Counted from the first letter of the stretch, positions 39,635-52,027 are shown. The stretch is DNA of 59,411 nucleotides from Pseudomonadota bacterium (GCA_027624035.1 JAQBUI010000019.1:1-59411), one strand, 5' to 3'. Made by a program: numbers and translations. Notes: generated by a model from the letters alone, not told the origin.

Positions 39635-41017
39635 GTGGCGTCATCGGTTTGGCAGAAATGTCTGGACAGTCTTGAGCGTGAACTGTCCAGTCAGCAATTC
39701 AATACATGCATTCGGCCATTGCAGGTGGTGGCGGGGGAATCTGAAGTCAGGCTGTTTGCGCCCAACAAATACATTCGTGACCAGGTCAATGCACAATATC
39801 TAAAGCGAATCAGCGAGTTGATCAGGCTGTTGGCGGATCAGGATGTACGGCTGGAAATCGGTAGTTCACACCGCAGCGCCAGTACCGGCAATGGTGCTGA
39901 CGCTGGTAAGAGGGGTGTCGCTGACAAAGCCGGCAGGAATGACTGGTCAAATCCCAGGGCCAATTCGTTCGCGGCGAGGGAGAACTTTTACCCACTGCTC
40001 GACCTGAACAAGGCCCATACGTTCGACAGTTTTGTAGAGGGCAGATCGAATCAGATCGCCAGGGCTGCAGCGCTGCAGGTGTCAGAGAACATCGGCGGCG
40101 CGTCGTACAACCCATTGTTGCTCTATGGGGGCGTGGGTTTGGGAAAGACTCATCTGATGCATGCCGTGGGAAATGCCATCGTCGAGCGTAATCCGAGGCT
40201 CAAGGTGGCGTATATGTATTCCCAGCGCTTTATGGAAGATATGGTCAGAGCCATTGAGCAGAGTGCCATGGCGGACTTTAATCAATACTACCGCTCGGTG
40301 GATGTCCTGCTGATGGATGACATTCAGTTTCTGGCCAAGGGCGTAAAGTCACAGGAGGAATTCTTCCATGTTTTCAATCGATTACAGGAGGATGGTCGGC
40401 AGATAGTACTGACCTGTGATCGATATCCGAAGGAGATTGAAGGTCTGGAGGAACGGCTGGAGAGTCGATTCATCTGGGGTATGACAGCCCAGGTAGAGCC
40501 CCCGGAACTGGAAACGAGAGTTGCGATCCTGATGAAGAAGGCAGATCAGGAAGGCGTTTCACTTCCCCATGAAGCGGCCTTTTTTATGGCAGAACGGATC
40601 AGGTCCAATGTACGGGAGCTGGAAGGCGCACTCAAGCGCGTGATCGCGATCGCGCAGTTCACTGGCCGTGCCATCGACATTGAGCAGGTACGCGAGGCAC
40701 TGCGAGACCTGATCGCGATCCAGGATCGTCAGGTGGGGCTCGAGAATATTCAGAAGAAGGTGGCTGAATACTATAAGATTCGTATCAGTGACCTCCACTC
40801 CAAAAGACGCACAGTGTCGGTCGCGCGTCCCCGACAGCTTGCGATGGCGCTCGCCAAGGAACTCACAACCCATAGCCTTCCGGAGATAGGGGATGCATTT
40901 GGCGGGAAGGACCACACAACGGTGTTACATGCCTGCCGTCGGATTGAAGAGTTGCGGGAGAGCAATCGAAACATCGGCGAGGACTACAATAACCTGTTGC
41001 GGATATTGACCAACTGA
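39635..41017 (+). CDS. dnaA: chromosomal replication initiator DnaA
   Basis: AAA+ protein that binds DnaA boxes and melts oriC. The 460-residue product starts at a GTG preceded by GGGGG. Domain I (1-75) is present, but the usual Trp of the WIRPLQ segment is Cys (FNTCIRPLQ). Domain II is short (about 78-115). Domain III has Walker A GGVGLGKT (165-172) and Walker [10 protein letters not shown]; domain IV has the DNA-binding signature [16 protein letters not shown]. It leads the rightward run dnaA-dnaN-dnaN-recF-gyrB. Confidence 0.98.
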   Translation: MASSVWQKCLDSLERELSSQQFNTCIRPLQVVAGESEVRLFAPNKYIRDQVNAQYLKRISELIRLLADQDVRLEIGSSHRSASTGNGADAGKRGVADKAGRNDWSNPRANSFAARENFYPLLDLNKAHTFDSFVEGRSNQIARAAALQVSENIGGASYNPLLLYGGVGLGKTHLMHAVGNAIVERNPRLKVAYMYSQRFMEDMVRAIEQSAMADFNQYYRSVDVLLMDDIQFLAKGVKSQEEFFHVFNRLQEDGRQIVLTCDRYPKEIEGLEERLESRFIWGMTAQVEPPELETRVAILMKKADQEGVSLPHEAAFFMAERIRSNVRELEGALKRVIAIAQFTGRAIDIEQVREALRDLIAIQDRQVGLENIQKKVAEYYKIRISDLHSKRRTVSVARPRQLAMALAKELTTHSLPEIGDAFGGKDHTTVLHACRRIEELRESNRNIGEDYNNLLRILTN

Positions 41018-41094
41018 CACCTCGCGGCTGGTCCTGAACCGACGTTGGGTTGAGTGAGGTCGATCGGTACGAGGGAGGATTGGATAGAAAAACT

Positions 41095-42198
41095 ATGAGG
41101 TTCACGGTAAGTAGGGATTCACTTCTTGTTCCGTTACAGTTGCTCTCCGGCGTGATTGAGAGGCGTCAGACGTTGCCCATCCTGTCTAATATCCTCCTGG
41201 CCGCTGATGATGGTGAGCTGGTTTTGACGGCGACCGACCAGGAAGTGGAATTAACCATACGAGTGGCGGACATCGAGATTGATGAACCCGGAGAAACGAC
41301 CGTACCGGGGCGCAAGCTGGTCGACATCATCAAGAGCCTGCCTGAGGGTGCCGGCGTCGTCATGGCACTGGATGGAAGCCGTCTGGGAGTGAGGGCGGCC
41401 CGATTCCGATCACATCTCGCGACATTACCGGTGACCGATTTCCCGGTCGTTGAAACCGGGCAGGGCGAAACGGTGTTGTCGTTGTCCAAAGACCTGTTGT
41501 CGCGCCTTCTGGCTCGTACCAGCTTTGCCATGGCGCAGCAGGATGTGCGCTACTTCTTCAATGGCATATTGGTCGAGATTGGTGACGAAATGGTGCGGCT
41601 GGTGGCGACCAACGGCCAGCGTCTGGCGACCTCAACCGGGGATGTCCCGGATGTTGCGGAGAAAGGTCGCTTCATCGTGCCGCGCAAGGGTGTCAGTGAA
41701 CTGGCACGCGTTCTGGCGGACGTCACGGACGAGGACATCGAGCTTAGATTCTCGGGCAGCCATCTTCGCGTAGCGGCGGGTCAGGCGACGCTCACCACCA
41801 AGTTGATTGACGGGACCTATCCTGATTACACGCGGGCAATTCCCGGAGTCAATGACAAGGCCATGGTCGGAGATCGGTTGTTGATTCGCGAAGCATTGAA
41901 CAGAACAGCGATTCTATCCAACGAGATGTATCGTAATGTCCGTTTAACACTGAAGGACTCCACCTTGTCAATTCATGCCAATAACCCGCTTCAGGAAGAG
42001 GCAGAGGAGAGCGTCAGCGTTGAATATGAGGGCGACCCATTAGAAATTGGCTTCAATGTGAGTTACCTTCTCGATGCCCTGGCAGCGATGCAGGGAGGGA
42101 ACGTCAAGATCGAGTTCTCGAGCGCAAACGGTGCCAGCGTGCTGACTGACCCCGAGGACACTCGCAGCCTCTATGTAGTCAGCCCCATGATGCTGTAG
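41095..42198 (+). CDS. dnaN: DNA polymerase III beta sliding clamp, first (divergent) copy
   Basis: Complete 367-residue beta-clamp protein starting MRFTVSRDSLLVPLQ; the frame opens 15 codons earlier, but the family start is this ATG. All three clamp domains and the dimer-interface motif AILSNE (272-277) are present, as is the QDVR segment (149-152). About half of its residues match the second copy by eye. Positions forming the partner-binding pocket in the E. coli clamp differ: TNGQRL instead of TDGHRL (172-177), Ala248 for Val247, and the tail VVSPMML instead of VVMPMRL. It is thus probably a real clamp with altered partner preference. It lies 77 nt after dnaA and 56 nt before the second copy. 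Confidence 0.93.
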   Translation: MRFTVSRDSLLVPLQLLSGVIERRQTLPILSNILLAADDGELVLTATDQEVELTIRVADIEIDEPGETTVPGRKLVDIIKSLPEGAGVVMALDGSRLGVRAARFRSHLATLPVTDFPVVETGQGETVLSLSKDLLSRLLARTSFAMAQQDVRYFFNGILVEIGDEMVRLVATNGQRLATSTGDVPDVAEKGRFIVPRKGVSELARVLADVTDEDIELRFSGSHLRVAAGQATLTTKLIDGTYPDYTRAIPGVNDKAMVGDRLLIREALNRTAILSNEMYRNVRLTLKDSTLSIHANNPLQEEAEESVSVEYEGDPLEIGFNVSYLLDALAAMQGGNVKIEFSSANGASVLTDPEDTRSLYVVSPMML

Positions 42199-42254
42199 GA
42201 CGCCCGTAGAATAAGCTCTGGCGTGATAGTAAAGGCTTACTTACGAGATAACCT

Positions 42255-43355
42255 ATGAAATTCTCTGTGAATCGGGAGGCGCTCCTTCGACCTTTGCAGC
42301 AGGTGGCAGGCGTGGTGGAACGACGCCAGACGTTACCCATTCTGTCTAATGTATTGCTTCATGTGGCGAATAATCAGTTGTCGCTGACCGGGACCGACCT
42401 CGAGGTTGAGCTGATCGGCAAGGTACCGGTATCGGCTGAGGCGGAAGGTGAAATCACGGTACCAGCTCGCAAGCTAATGGACATCTGCAGACAATTGCCA
42501 GAGAAGGCGGAGATTGGTTTCGAGCAGCGAGATCAGAGGCTGGCGATCAGGTCAGGTCGGTTTCGCTCGACGCTGTCCACGTTGGCGGCGCAGGATTTTC
42601 CATCGGTGGACAAGAATCAGCATGAATTGACCGTCACGCTGGATGCAAAGGCTTTGAAGTCGCTGCTCGATAAGACCGCATTCGCGATGGCGCAGCAGGA
42701 TGTGAGGGTGTTTCTGAACGGTATGTTGCTGGAGATTGGCGCCGGCGAGGTGAAGGCAGTGGCGACCGATGGGCATCGACTGGCACTGAGCAGTGTGGTC
42801 CTGGACAGCATTGTTGGCGCGGTGAAGCAGGTCATTCTGCCTCGAAAGGGCGTGCTGGAACTGCAGCGCTTGTTGCAGGAGGTGGATGGCGATATCACCG
42901 TTGCGATCAGCAATAATCATCTGGCGGCCACCAGCGGTGACTTTACGTTGACCACAAAACTGGTTGATGGTCGGTTTCCTGACTACGAGAGGGTGATTCC
43001 CAGAGGTGGCGACAAGGTGGTGTTGGCCTCCCGTGACGAACTTCGTCAGGCACTGGGACGCACAGCGATTCTTTCCAATGAGAAGTTCCGGGCCATTCGC
43101 GTCGGTTTTTCCGACGGGGTGATCCAGTTGTCTGCCAATAATCCGGAACAGGAAGAGGCCGAAGAGACGGTCTCTGTGGATTACCAGGGCGATGCGCTCG
43201 AGATTGGTTTCAATGTCAGCTACCTTCAGGATGTCCTGGGTGTGATCAGTGGTGAGAAAGTTCGCATCACGGTGCTGGATTCCAACAGCAGCGCGCTGAT
43301 TGATCAGCCGGAAGACGAGAATGCGGTTTATGTGGTCATGCCCATGAAGCTATGA
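42255..43355 (+). CDS. dnaN: DNA polymerase III beta sliding clamp, second (conventional) copy
   Basis: Complete 366-residue beta clamp, the same length as in E. coli, starting MKFSVNREALLRPLQ. It keeps the partner-pocket residues TDGHRL (171-176), FPDYERV (241-247) and the C-terminal VVMPMKL. It tethers DNA polymerase III and repair polymerases to DNA. The stop overlaps the recF ATG as ATGA, the usual dnaN-recF junction, so this is the positional orthologue; the first copy is the extra one. Confidence 0.97.
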   Translation: MKFSVNREALLRPLQQVAGVVERRQTLPILSNVLLHVANNQLSLTGTDLEVELIGKVPVSAEAEGEITVPARKLMDICRQLPEKAEIGFEQRDQRLAIRSGRFRSTLSTLAAQDFPSVDKNQHELTVTLDAKALKSLLDKTAFAMAQQDVRVFLNGMLLEIGAGEVKAVATDGHRLALSSVVLDSIVGAVKQVILPRKGVLELQRLLQEVDGDITVAISNNHLAATSGDFTLTTKLVDGRFPDYERVIPRGGDKVVLASRDELRQALGRTAILSNEKFRAIRVGFSDGVIQLSANNPEQEEAEETVSVDYQGDALEIGFNVSYLQDVLGVISGEKVRITVLDSNSSALIDQPEDENAVYVVMPMKL

Positions 43356-44419
43356 GCCTGCGGCGGTTATCGGTTCAGCACGTTCGCAATATCGAGTCGG
43401 CTGAGCTGGTTCTTTCTCCCGGGGTCAATACGGTAGTCGGACAAAACGGGAGCGGTAAGACAAGCCTGCTTGAGAGCGTTTACTTCCTGGGGACCGGCAG
43501 GACTTTTCGCAGCGTCAGTGTGGTTCCCCTGATCAATCGGGACCAGGAGGGTTGCCTCGTTCGGGGTGAGTTGTCGGATGGGTCAGTGTTGGCCGTTCAA
43601 CGTATGAAGAGCGGCGAGCGTCGGTTACGGCTTCGGGGTGAGGACGTCGATAGCATGGCGCGAATGGCGCAGGCGTTGCCCACCCTCGTGCTGGGTCCGG
43701 AGACCGTGAATCTAGTGCTGGGATCGCCAGAAGGGCGTCGCAGGTTCTTGAACTGGGGTGTGTTCCACGTGGAACATAGTCGCTTTCAGGTCATCTGGGA
43801 GAGAGCAGTGAGAAGCCTTCGTCAGCGGAATCGGTTGTTGAAGGAACCGCATGCGGATACCAGGGAGCTTGAAATCTGGAGTCAGGAGCTCGCAGGCTTG
43901 AGTGAACAGATTGATCAGTTGCGACGAAGCTATATTGCAGCCTTTTCGACCCGGTTTATTCAGAATTGTTCAGAAGTTGCCAATCTGGGAGAGGTCAGCG
44001 TGTCCTACCAGCCTGGCTGGACCGGAGATCTGGCCACACGGTTGTTGGCCGACCTGGCGCAGGACCGCAAAAGAGGATTTACACAGCGCGGTTTTCAGCG
44101 CGCAGATGTTAAAATTAAGGTTTTCGGTGAAGACGCGGCCAGAACTTGCTCGAGGGGAGAGCTCAAGGTATTGGCCTGGGCGCTGATCCTGACTCAGGGA
44201 GACCTGGTCGAGACGGATCTCGTCTATCTGATGGACGATCTCCTGTCCGAGCTGGATGTCCCGCATAGACGAGCGATCTGTGACCACCTACGGTCACGGG
44301 AACGTCAGGTAATCGCAACAGGTATTGACCTGGATGACATGGTGTCGTGCTGGGGAGATTGTCCAATCAATGTGTTCCACGTGGAACATGGCGTGGTGAG
44401 CAGACAAGGCGGCAGATAG
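43352..44419 (+). CDS. recF: DNA replication and repair protein RecF
   Basis: SMC-like ATPase that helps load RecA at gaps, with RecO and RecR. The 355-residue protein has Walker A GQNGSGKT (30-37), the ABC-like signature region and Walker B LMDDLLSELD. Two perfect parS palindromes lie in the coding sequence in the same reading phase, so the peptide VFHVEH appears twice (137-142 and 341-346); the second sits near the C-terminus. It overlaps dnaN by 4 nt; gyrB starts 42 nt later. Confidence 0.97.
   Translation: MSLRRLSVQHVRNIESAELVLSPGVNTVVGQNGSGKTSLLESVYFLGTGRTFRSVSVVPLINRDQEGCLVRGELSDGSVLAVQRMKSGERRLRLRGEDVDSMARMAQALPTLVLGPETVNLVLGSPEGRRRFLNWGVFHVEHSRFQVIWERAVRSLRQRNRLLKEPHADTRELEIWSQELAGLSEQIDQLRRSYIAAFSTRFIQNCSEVANLGEVSVSYQPGWTGDLATRLLADLAQDRKRGFTQRGFQRADVKIKVFGEDAARTCSRGELKVLAWALILTQGDLVETDLVYLMDDLLSELDVPHRRAICDHLRSRERQVIATGIDLDDMVSCWGDCPINVFHVEHGVVSRQGGR
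43761..43776. promoter_or_regulatory. parS site, perfect palindrome (first)
   Basis: TGTTCCACGTGGAACA is a perfect 16-bp palindrome matching the parS consensus TGTTNCACGTGNAACA bound by chromosomal ParB. It is inside recF, 4.1 kb from dnaA's start and about 12 kb from parB. Confidence 0.93.
44373..44388. promoter_or_regulatory. parS site, perfect palindrome (second)
   Basis: A second identical TGTTCCACGTGGAACA, 612 nt after the first, near the 3' end of recF. The distance is a multiple of 3, so both encode VFHVEH. Confidence 0.93.
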
Positions 44420-44449
44420 TCGTCAGTCAGCAAAGGAGTAAGTGGGTGA

Positions 44450-46873
<2,424 letters not shown>

Positions 46874-46874
46874 G

Positions 46875-47411
46875 CTATTGATTTAATAGATATTTTACGT
46901 ATTCCAACAGGTCTGCATAGGCTTGCACCTGCGGCTCATGGCGTCGGGTATCCGTGCCCTTTCCGGTTAGAACCAGGACCGGTTCACAGCCCGCCGCCCG
47001 GGCGGCCTGCAGGTCGGTAAGCGAATCTCCCACAAAGGGTAGTCCATCCAGACGGATGCCCGCGGTCCTGCCAATCTCGACCAACAACCCGGGTTTGGGC
47101 TTGCGGCAATCACAGTCGTCATCAGGGTGATGGGGACAATACAGGATTCCCGCCAGTTGACCACCGGCAGCGGTAATGCTGCTCTGCATTTTACGATGGA
47201 TCCGGGACAGCGCCTCTTCGCTGAACTTGCCGCGGCCGACTCCGGCCTGGTTAGTGGCGATAAAGACCTGATAGCCTGCTCTGGTCAGAAGGGCAATCGC
47301 TTCAATACTGCCGGGAATGGGAACCCACTCCTCGGGGCTCTTGATGTAGTCCGGGGAGTCAAAATTGATGACACCGTCCCGGTCGAGAATTACTACAGGC
47401 GGCTTTGACAT
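46875..47411 (-). CDS. gmhB: D-glycero-beta-D-manno-heptose 1,7-bisphosphate 7-phosphatase
   Basis: HAD phosphatase of the ADP-heptose pathway for LPS inner core. From the ATG at 47411 the product is 178 aa, starting MSKPPVVILDRDG; the longer open frame overlaps glyS and lacks similarity. Asp10 and Asp12 (LDRDGVIN) are the catalytic pair, ATNQAGVGRG is motif II, and Cys92/His94/Cys100/Cys102 form the zinc site typical of GmhB. Lies 13 nt after glyS and is convergent with gyrB, with a 13-nt gap. Confidence 0.94.
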   Translation of the reverse strand: MSKPPVVILDRDGVINFDSPDYIKSPEEWVPIPGSIEAIALLTRAGYQVFIATNQAGVGRGKFSEEALSRIHRKMQSSITAAGGQLAGILYCPHHPDDDCDCRKPKPGLLVEIGRTAGIRLDGLPFVGDSLTDLQAARAAGCEPVLVLTGKGTDTRRHEPQVQAYADLLEYVKYLLNQ

Positions 47412-47424
47412 CCGGGCGCTGGCG

Positions 47425-49479
47425 CTATTGCAGCAGTGAGAAGTCGGCGACCTGCAAAAACAGCCCTCGCATGCCTGCAAGGGTCGCAAGGCGGTTGCGC
47501 CTGATTGCCTCGTCTTCCGCCATCACCAGCACGTCGTCGAAATAGCGGTCGATCTTCTCCTGCTGGCCCGCGAGTACCAGTAGTCGTTGTTCGTCATCGA
47601 CCGCATTCGCCAGTTCGTCCCGGGTCCGATCAAGCGCCTGATGCAATGCTTTCTCGGCATCAAACTCGAACAGCGACGGATCCACTTCGGGCAGGTCCAG
47701 CGCGTCATCATGGCGCAGGATATTGGCGACTCGCTTGTTGGCGGCAATGAGGTTCGCTGCTTTTGCATGATGCTTAAAGGCCTGGACTGCCCGAATCCTG
47801 CGGTCGGCTTCGAGCAGATTGCCTCGCATCAAGCCCCGGGTGGCCTGGATCACGTCAGGATCAATACCATTGTCCTGGTACCAGTAGGTGAGCCGGTCGA
47901 GCAGATAGGGGTAGACTTCGGTAATATCAAAGTGATTGCCATATCCCTCTGATGCGGCTTCGAGGGCGGCAGGCAGATCCAGCGTCAGTTCGTTCTCGAT
48001 GATGATCCGAATGATGCCAAGCGACTGTCGACGCAGCGCAAATGGATCTCTTGATCCGGTGGGCGGCTGGCCGATACCGAAGATACCTACCAGGGTATCC
48101 ATCTTGTCGGCAAGCGCCACGCAGCAGGACTCGACCTGCTTCGGGATATCGCCACCGGACACCACGGGCTGATAGTGAGTGCGAATGGCAGCCGCAACGG
48201 CCTCGCTCTCGCCCCCCGCGATTGCATAGTAACCACCCATCACCCCCTGAAGGTCCGGAAACTCACCCACCAGGTCCGACACAAGATCGACCTTGCACAG
48301 GAGGCCCGCGCGACTCGCCTGCTCCACATTGCCCCCGAGTTCCCCGGCCAGGCGGCCGGCCAGGACACTGATCCTTCGGGCCTTGTCATGATAGGTGCCG
48401 AGTTTCGTTTGAAAGACGACTTGCTTCAGCCGGGGCAGGCCCTCTTCAAGGGATGTCCGGGTGTCACTCCTGAAGAAAAAAGCGGCGTCGGACAGGCGCG
48501 GTTTGATGACCCTTTCGTTGCCCGCGATCACCAGGGCAGGATCGGTGCTCTCGATATTGGCGACGGTCATGAATACCGGCAACAGAACACCGGCTGCATC
48601 CCGAAGATGAAAGTAGCGTTGATGCTCACGCATGGCGGAAATCAGGACTTCATCCGGAATCTCCAGAAAGCCGGCGTCGAAATGACCGGACAGCACCACG
48701 GGCCATTCCACCAGGGCGGTGACTTCGTCCAGCAACCCCTCTTCGATGGTCAGCGACGCGTTCAGGATCCCGGCTTGCAGGATGAGCGCATCTCTTATGG
48801 TCTGTCGGCGTTCGTCGAAATCAACAATCACCCTGGCCGCCCGGCAAGCCTCGCTGAAGTGCTCCGAATCCGGTAGATCGAACAGCTCCGGGCTCATAAA
48901 CCGGTGGCCGCGGCTGGCCCGGCCGGACCGGACGCCGAGCAGGTCCACTTCGATCACTTCATCGCCATACAGCAGTACGATCCAGTGGACCGGCCGGGCG
49001 AACTCCGCCCTCCCCGCACCCCACCGCATGGGCCGTTCGATGGGCAGGCTCGCAATCGACTGGTTGATCACCTCTGCAATTTCCTGATCGATTCGTTTGC
49101 CGGGTCGAGTTTCCCGAAACACCACCCACTCGCCCTTGTCGGTTTTCAGTCGATCGAAGTCAAACTGTTCCGGGTGATCGATTCCACAGGATCTGGCGAA
49201 ACCGAGGAGCGCTTTTGTCGGCTGACCCTGGTCATCATAGGCGGCCGCTACCGATGGCCCCCGCTTCTCGATGGCCTGATCTGCCTGAAACTCGGCAACG
49301 CCCCGGATCTGCGTGGCAAGCCGCCGGGGCGATCCCAGTGAAGTGACCTCGCCGCATTCGAAGCCACGACCCTTCAGCCCTTTCAAGATCCCATCGGTCA
49401 GCGCGTCAGCGAGTGGTTTCAGTGATTTCGGGGGAAGCTCTTCGGTACCGATCTCGAGCAAGAGGGTTTCAGTCCGCAT
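47425..49479 (-). CDS. glyS: glycyl-tRNA synthetase beta subunit
   Basis: Beta chain of the alpha2-beta2 glycyl-tRNA synthetase. From the ATG at 49479 the product is 684 aa (E. coli 689), starting [20 protein letters not shown]. The frame is open 54 codons upstream but only in the glyQ overlap. The start overlaps the glyQ stop by 11 nt. Confidence 0.97.
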   Translation of the reverse strand: MRTETLLLEIGTEELPPKSLKPLADALTDGILKGLKGRGFECGEVTSLGSPRRLATQIRGVAEFQADQAIEKRGPSVAAAYDDQGQPTKALLGFARSCGIDHPEQFDFDRLKTDKGEWVVFRETRPGKRIDQEIAEVINQSIASLPIERPMRWGAGRAEFARPVHWIVLLYGDEVIEVDLLGVRSGRASRGHRFMSPELFDLPDSEHFSEACRAARVIVDFDERRQTIRDALILQAGILNASLTIEEGLLDEVTALVEWPVVLSGHFDAGFLEIPDEVLISAMREHQRYFHLRDAAGVLLPVFMTVANIESTDPALVIAGNERVIKPRLSDAAFFFRSDTRTSLEEGLPRLKQVVFQTKLGTYHDKARRISVLAGRLAGELGGNVEQASRAGLLCKVDLVSDLVGEFPDLQGVMGGYYAIAGGESEAVAAAIRTHYQPVVSGGDIPKQVESCCVALADKMDTLVGIFGIGQPPTGSRDPFALRRQSLGIIRIIIENELTLDLPAALEAASEGYGNHFDITEVYPYLLDRLTYWYQDNGIDPDVIQATRGLMRGNLLEADRRIRAVQAFKHHAKAANLIAANKRVANILRHDDALDLPEVDPSLFEFDAEKALHQALDRTRDELANAVDDEQRLLVLAGQQEKIDRYFDDVLVMAEDEAIRRNRLATLAGMRGLFLQVADFSLLQ

Positions 49480-50404
49480 CGACCTGCTCCTTGATGACCA
49501 GCGCTTTGATCTCCGGGGCCGCCAGGGGGAAGCCCAGATCACGGCGGGACTCGTAGTAGGCATTGGCCACACCGCGAGACAAGGTCCGAACCCGAAGTAT
49601 GAAGCGCTGCCGCTCGGTGACGGAAATGGCGTGACGCGCATCCAGAAGGTTGAACGTATGTGATGCCTTCAGCACGAATTCGTAGGCAGCCAGTGGCAGT
49701 CCGGCCTCCAGCAGACGGCTGGTTTCTGATTCGAAAAAATCGAACTGTCGAAACAGACTGTCGACATCTGCCTCATCAAAATTGTATGACGACATTTCGA
49801 CTTCATATTGATGAAATACATCCGCGTAGGTAACGCTTTGGTCGCCGAGCCGGGTCCAGATCAGGTCCTGGAAGTCCTCTACGCCCTGAAGGTAAAGGGC
49901 CAGGCGTTCGAGGCCATAGGTGATCTCTCCCATCACAGGAAAACACTCCAGCCCGCCGACCTGCTGAAAGTAGGTGAACTGGGTAATCTCCATCCCATCC
50001 ATCCATACCTCCCAGCCAAGTCCCCAGGCGCCGAGCGTCGGTGATTCCCAGTTGTCTTCGACAAATCGTATGTCATGGGCGAGAGGATCAATGCCAAGCG
50101 CCCGCAGGGAAGCGAGGTACAGTTCCTGAAAGTCGTCCGGTGAGGGCTTCATCACCACCTGAAACTGGTAGTAATACTGGTATCGGTTCGGATTCTCACC
50201 ATAGCGTCCGTCGGTAGGCCGACGGCACGGTTGGACATAGGCGGCGCGCCAGGACTCCGGTCCAATGGAACGCAGGAACGTGGCAGGATGGAATGTCCCG
50301 GCGCCCATTTCCATGTCATAGGGTTGCATCAGAACACAGCCCTGCTCCGACCAATAGGTCTGCAAGGCAACAATCAGCTTCTGAAAGGTATCGATCGACG
50401 ACAT
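49469..50404 (-). CDS. glyQ: glycyl-tRNA synthetase alpha subunit
   Basis: Catalytic chain of the tetrameric glycyl-tRNA synthetase. From the ATG at 50404 the product is 311 aa, starting [18 protein letters not shown], with the class II motifs including [15 protein letters not shown] and [22 protein letters not shown] segment. E. coli GlyQ is 303 aa. The start faces tag divergently, with 72 nt between. Confidence 0.98.
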   Translation of the reverse strand: MSSIDTFQKLIVALQTYWSEQGCVLMQPYDMEMGAGTFHPATFLRSIGPESWRAAYVQPCRRPTDGRYGENPNRYQYYYQFQVVMKPSPDDFQELYLASLRALGIDPLAHDIRFVEDNWESPTLGAWGLGWEVWMDGMEITQFTYFQQVGGLECFPVMGEITYGLERLALYLQGVEDFQDLIWTRLGDQSVTYADVFHQYEVEMSSYNFDEADVDSLFRQFDFFESETSRLLEAGLPLAAYEFVLKASHTFNLLDARHAISVTERQRFILRVRTLSRGVANAYYESRRDLGFPLAAPEIKALVIKEQVDAD

Positions 50405-50476
50405 GGAGGCTTTACCGCGGCGCAAAAAGTGCGTAAGTATACCCGACGAAACCGACCTGGACAGTAGAGCCGAGAG

Positions 50477-51061
50477 ATGGGAGGACTAACGAAGGCGCCC
50501 CGGCGCTGTGACTGGTGCATCGGAGACGACCTCTACGAGCAGTACCATGACGAAGTCTGGGGTGTGCCGGTGTATGACCGGACCACGCTGTTTGAGTTCC
50601 TGACACTCGAAGGTGCACAGGCGGGGCTCAGCTGGCTGACGATCTTGCGTCGTCAGCAGGGCTATCGGGCCGCCTTCGATCAGTTTGACATCAGTACGGT
50701 CGCCGCCTATGACGATGTGAGGCGCCAGGCGCTCATGGAAGACACGAGGATCGTGCGCAATCGTCTGAAGATCGACAGTACCATCAACAATGCCCAGCGC
50801 ATTCTGGCGTTGGAAGCTGCCGGTACCGCTTTTCCGGACTATCTGTGGTCATTTGTTCAAGGTCAGCCGATTGACAATCGCCATCGCAACCTGGCCGACG
50901 TCCCGGCGAGCACCCCGGAGGCCGTAAAGATGAGCCGGGACATGAAGTCCCGGGGGTTTAAATTCGTCGGGCCCACCATCTGTTATGCGTTCATGCAGGC
51001 GACCGGGATGGTGAACGATCACCTTGTGGGATGCTTTCGACACAAGCAGTGTGCCGCCTGA
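50477..51061 (+). CDS. tag: DNA-3-methyladenine glycosylase I
   Basis: Removes 3-methyladenine from alkylated DNA. The 194-residue protein has the zinc ligands Cys11, His24, His182 and Cys186, and the active-site Glu45 in the [10 protein letters not shown] segment. Length is close to E. coli Tag (187 aa). Its stop shares a base with the ATG of the acyltransferase gene. Tag next to glyQ is common in gammaproteobacteria. Confidence 0.96.
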   Translation: MGGLTKAPRRCDWCIGDDLYEQYHDEVWGVPVYDRTTLFEFLTLEGAQAGLSWLTILRRQQGYRAAFDQFDISTVAAYDDVRRQALMEDTRIVRNRLKIDSTINNAQRILALEAAGTAFPDYLWSFVQGQPIDNRHRNLADVPASTPEAVKMSRDMKSRGFKFVGPTICYAFMQATGMVNDHLVGCFRHKQCAA

Positions 51062-51957
51062 TGATGGGCAGTCTGTTTCGGGCATTGTTGTGGCTGCTGG
51101 CGATACTTCCCCGGCGCGTCAGCCAGTGGCTTGGCCGGCGACTGGGCGCATTGAATTACCGCTTCAACACGCGCTCTGCGAAGGTGAGCAGGTCCAACAT
51201 TGAACTGTGCTATCCGACGCTTTCCAGGGAGGCCCGTGAGGTTCTGGTGGCAGCAAGCCTCACACACACCGGACAGACCCTGTTTGAAATTCCCGCCATG
51301 TGGCTCGGGTCCAGGGGCCGGATGGAGAAATGGATCGAGGAGGTCCGGGATGAGGCGATCTTTGATGCAGCCAGGTCCAGCGGCCGCGGCGTGCTGGTGC
51401 TGCTGCCTCATTTCGGCAACTGGGAACTGTTCAATGTCTATGTGGCCGGTCATGGTGCCACCACGGCGTTGTATCACCCGCCCCGACAGCCTGCGCTGCG
51501 GCCGGTCATGGAAGGCATTCGGCAGCACTTCGGAAACCGTATGGTGGCGACCAATGTAAAGGGTATCGCGCGGCTGTTTCGTGACCTTGACCAGGGCAAA
51601 ACAGTCACGATTCTTCCAGACCAGGTGCCTGCGTCCGGAGTCTTCAGTCCGTTTCTCGGGGTCCCGGCATTGACGGATCGGCTGGTCCCGCGGTTGCTCC
51701 AGCGAACCGGGGCGATTGCCGTCGCGGTGATCAACAGACGTCTCGAAAATGGCCGCTTCTCCCTGGAGTTCATCGAGCCCGATGAATCGATCTACTCGGA
51801 CGACATGGCGCTGGCAGCAGCTGGTCTGAACGCAACGGTTGCACGGTGCGTGCAGAGGGCCCCAGATCAATATCAGTGGGAGTACAAGCGGTTTCGGGAA
51901 CGACCCCCGGGTGAGCCCAAGCTATACCGGTTTGGCAAACCCGTTGAGTATCACTAG
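51061..51957 (+). CDS. LpxL/HtrB-type lipid A acyltransferase
   Basis: Inner-membrane acyltransferase of the LpxL/LpxM family that adds a secondary acyl chain to lipid A. From the ATG overlapping the tag stop, the product is 298 aa with one N-terminal hydrophobic helix (about 5-20) and the HX4D/E motif HFGNWE (117-122), then PDQVPASGVFSPFLG. It may be a lauroyl/myristoyl or lysophospholipid acyltransferase; the specific chain cannot be told. A Tag-acyltransferase pair next to glyQ is seen in Pseudomonas-related genomes. Confidence 0.9.
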   Translation: MMGSLFRALLWLLAILPRRVSQWLGRRLGALNYRFNTRSAKVSRSNIELCYPTLSREAREVLVAASLTHTGQTLFEIPAMWLGSRGRMEKWIEEVRDEAIFDAARSSGRGVLVLLPHFGNWELFNVYVAGHGATTALYHPPRQPALRPVMEGIRQHFGNRMVATNVKGIARLFRDLDQGKTVTILPDQVPASGVFSPFLGVPALTDRLVPRLLQRTGAIAVAVINRRLENGRFSLEFIEPDESIYSDDMALAAAGLNATVARCVQRAPDQYQWEYKRFRERPPGEPKLYRFGKPVEYH

Positions 51958-51999
51958 TGACCTTGATCAGAGTCCTTGCTGTTGGCTACCCCTGCTCGC

Positions 52000-52027
52000 C
52001 TGAAAAACGATTTCAGTCAGCATTTTT
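52000..52027 (+). terminator. possible terminator after the acyltransferase gene
   Basis: CTGAAA (52000-52005), loop AACGA and TTTCAG (52011-52016) form a 6-bp stem; TTTTT follows 6 nt later (52023-52027). The gap between stem and T-run makes it weak. Confidence 0.3.

Noticed and set aside
48175..48876. 233-codon plus-strand frame opposite glyS
   Set aside because: Antisense shadow of glyS.
51019..51870. 283-codon minus-strand frame opposite the acyltransferase
   Set aside because: Antisense shadow; Pro/His/Gln-rich with no family features.
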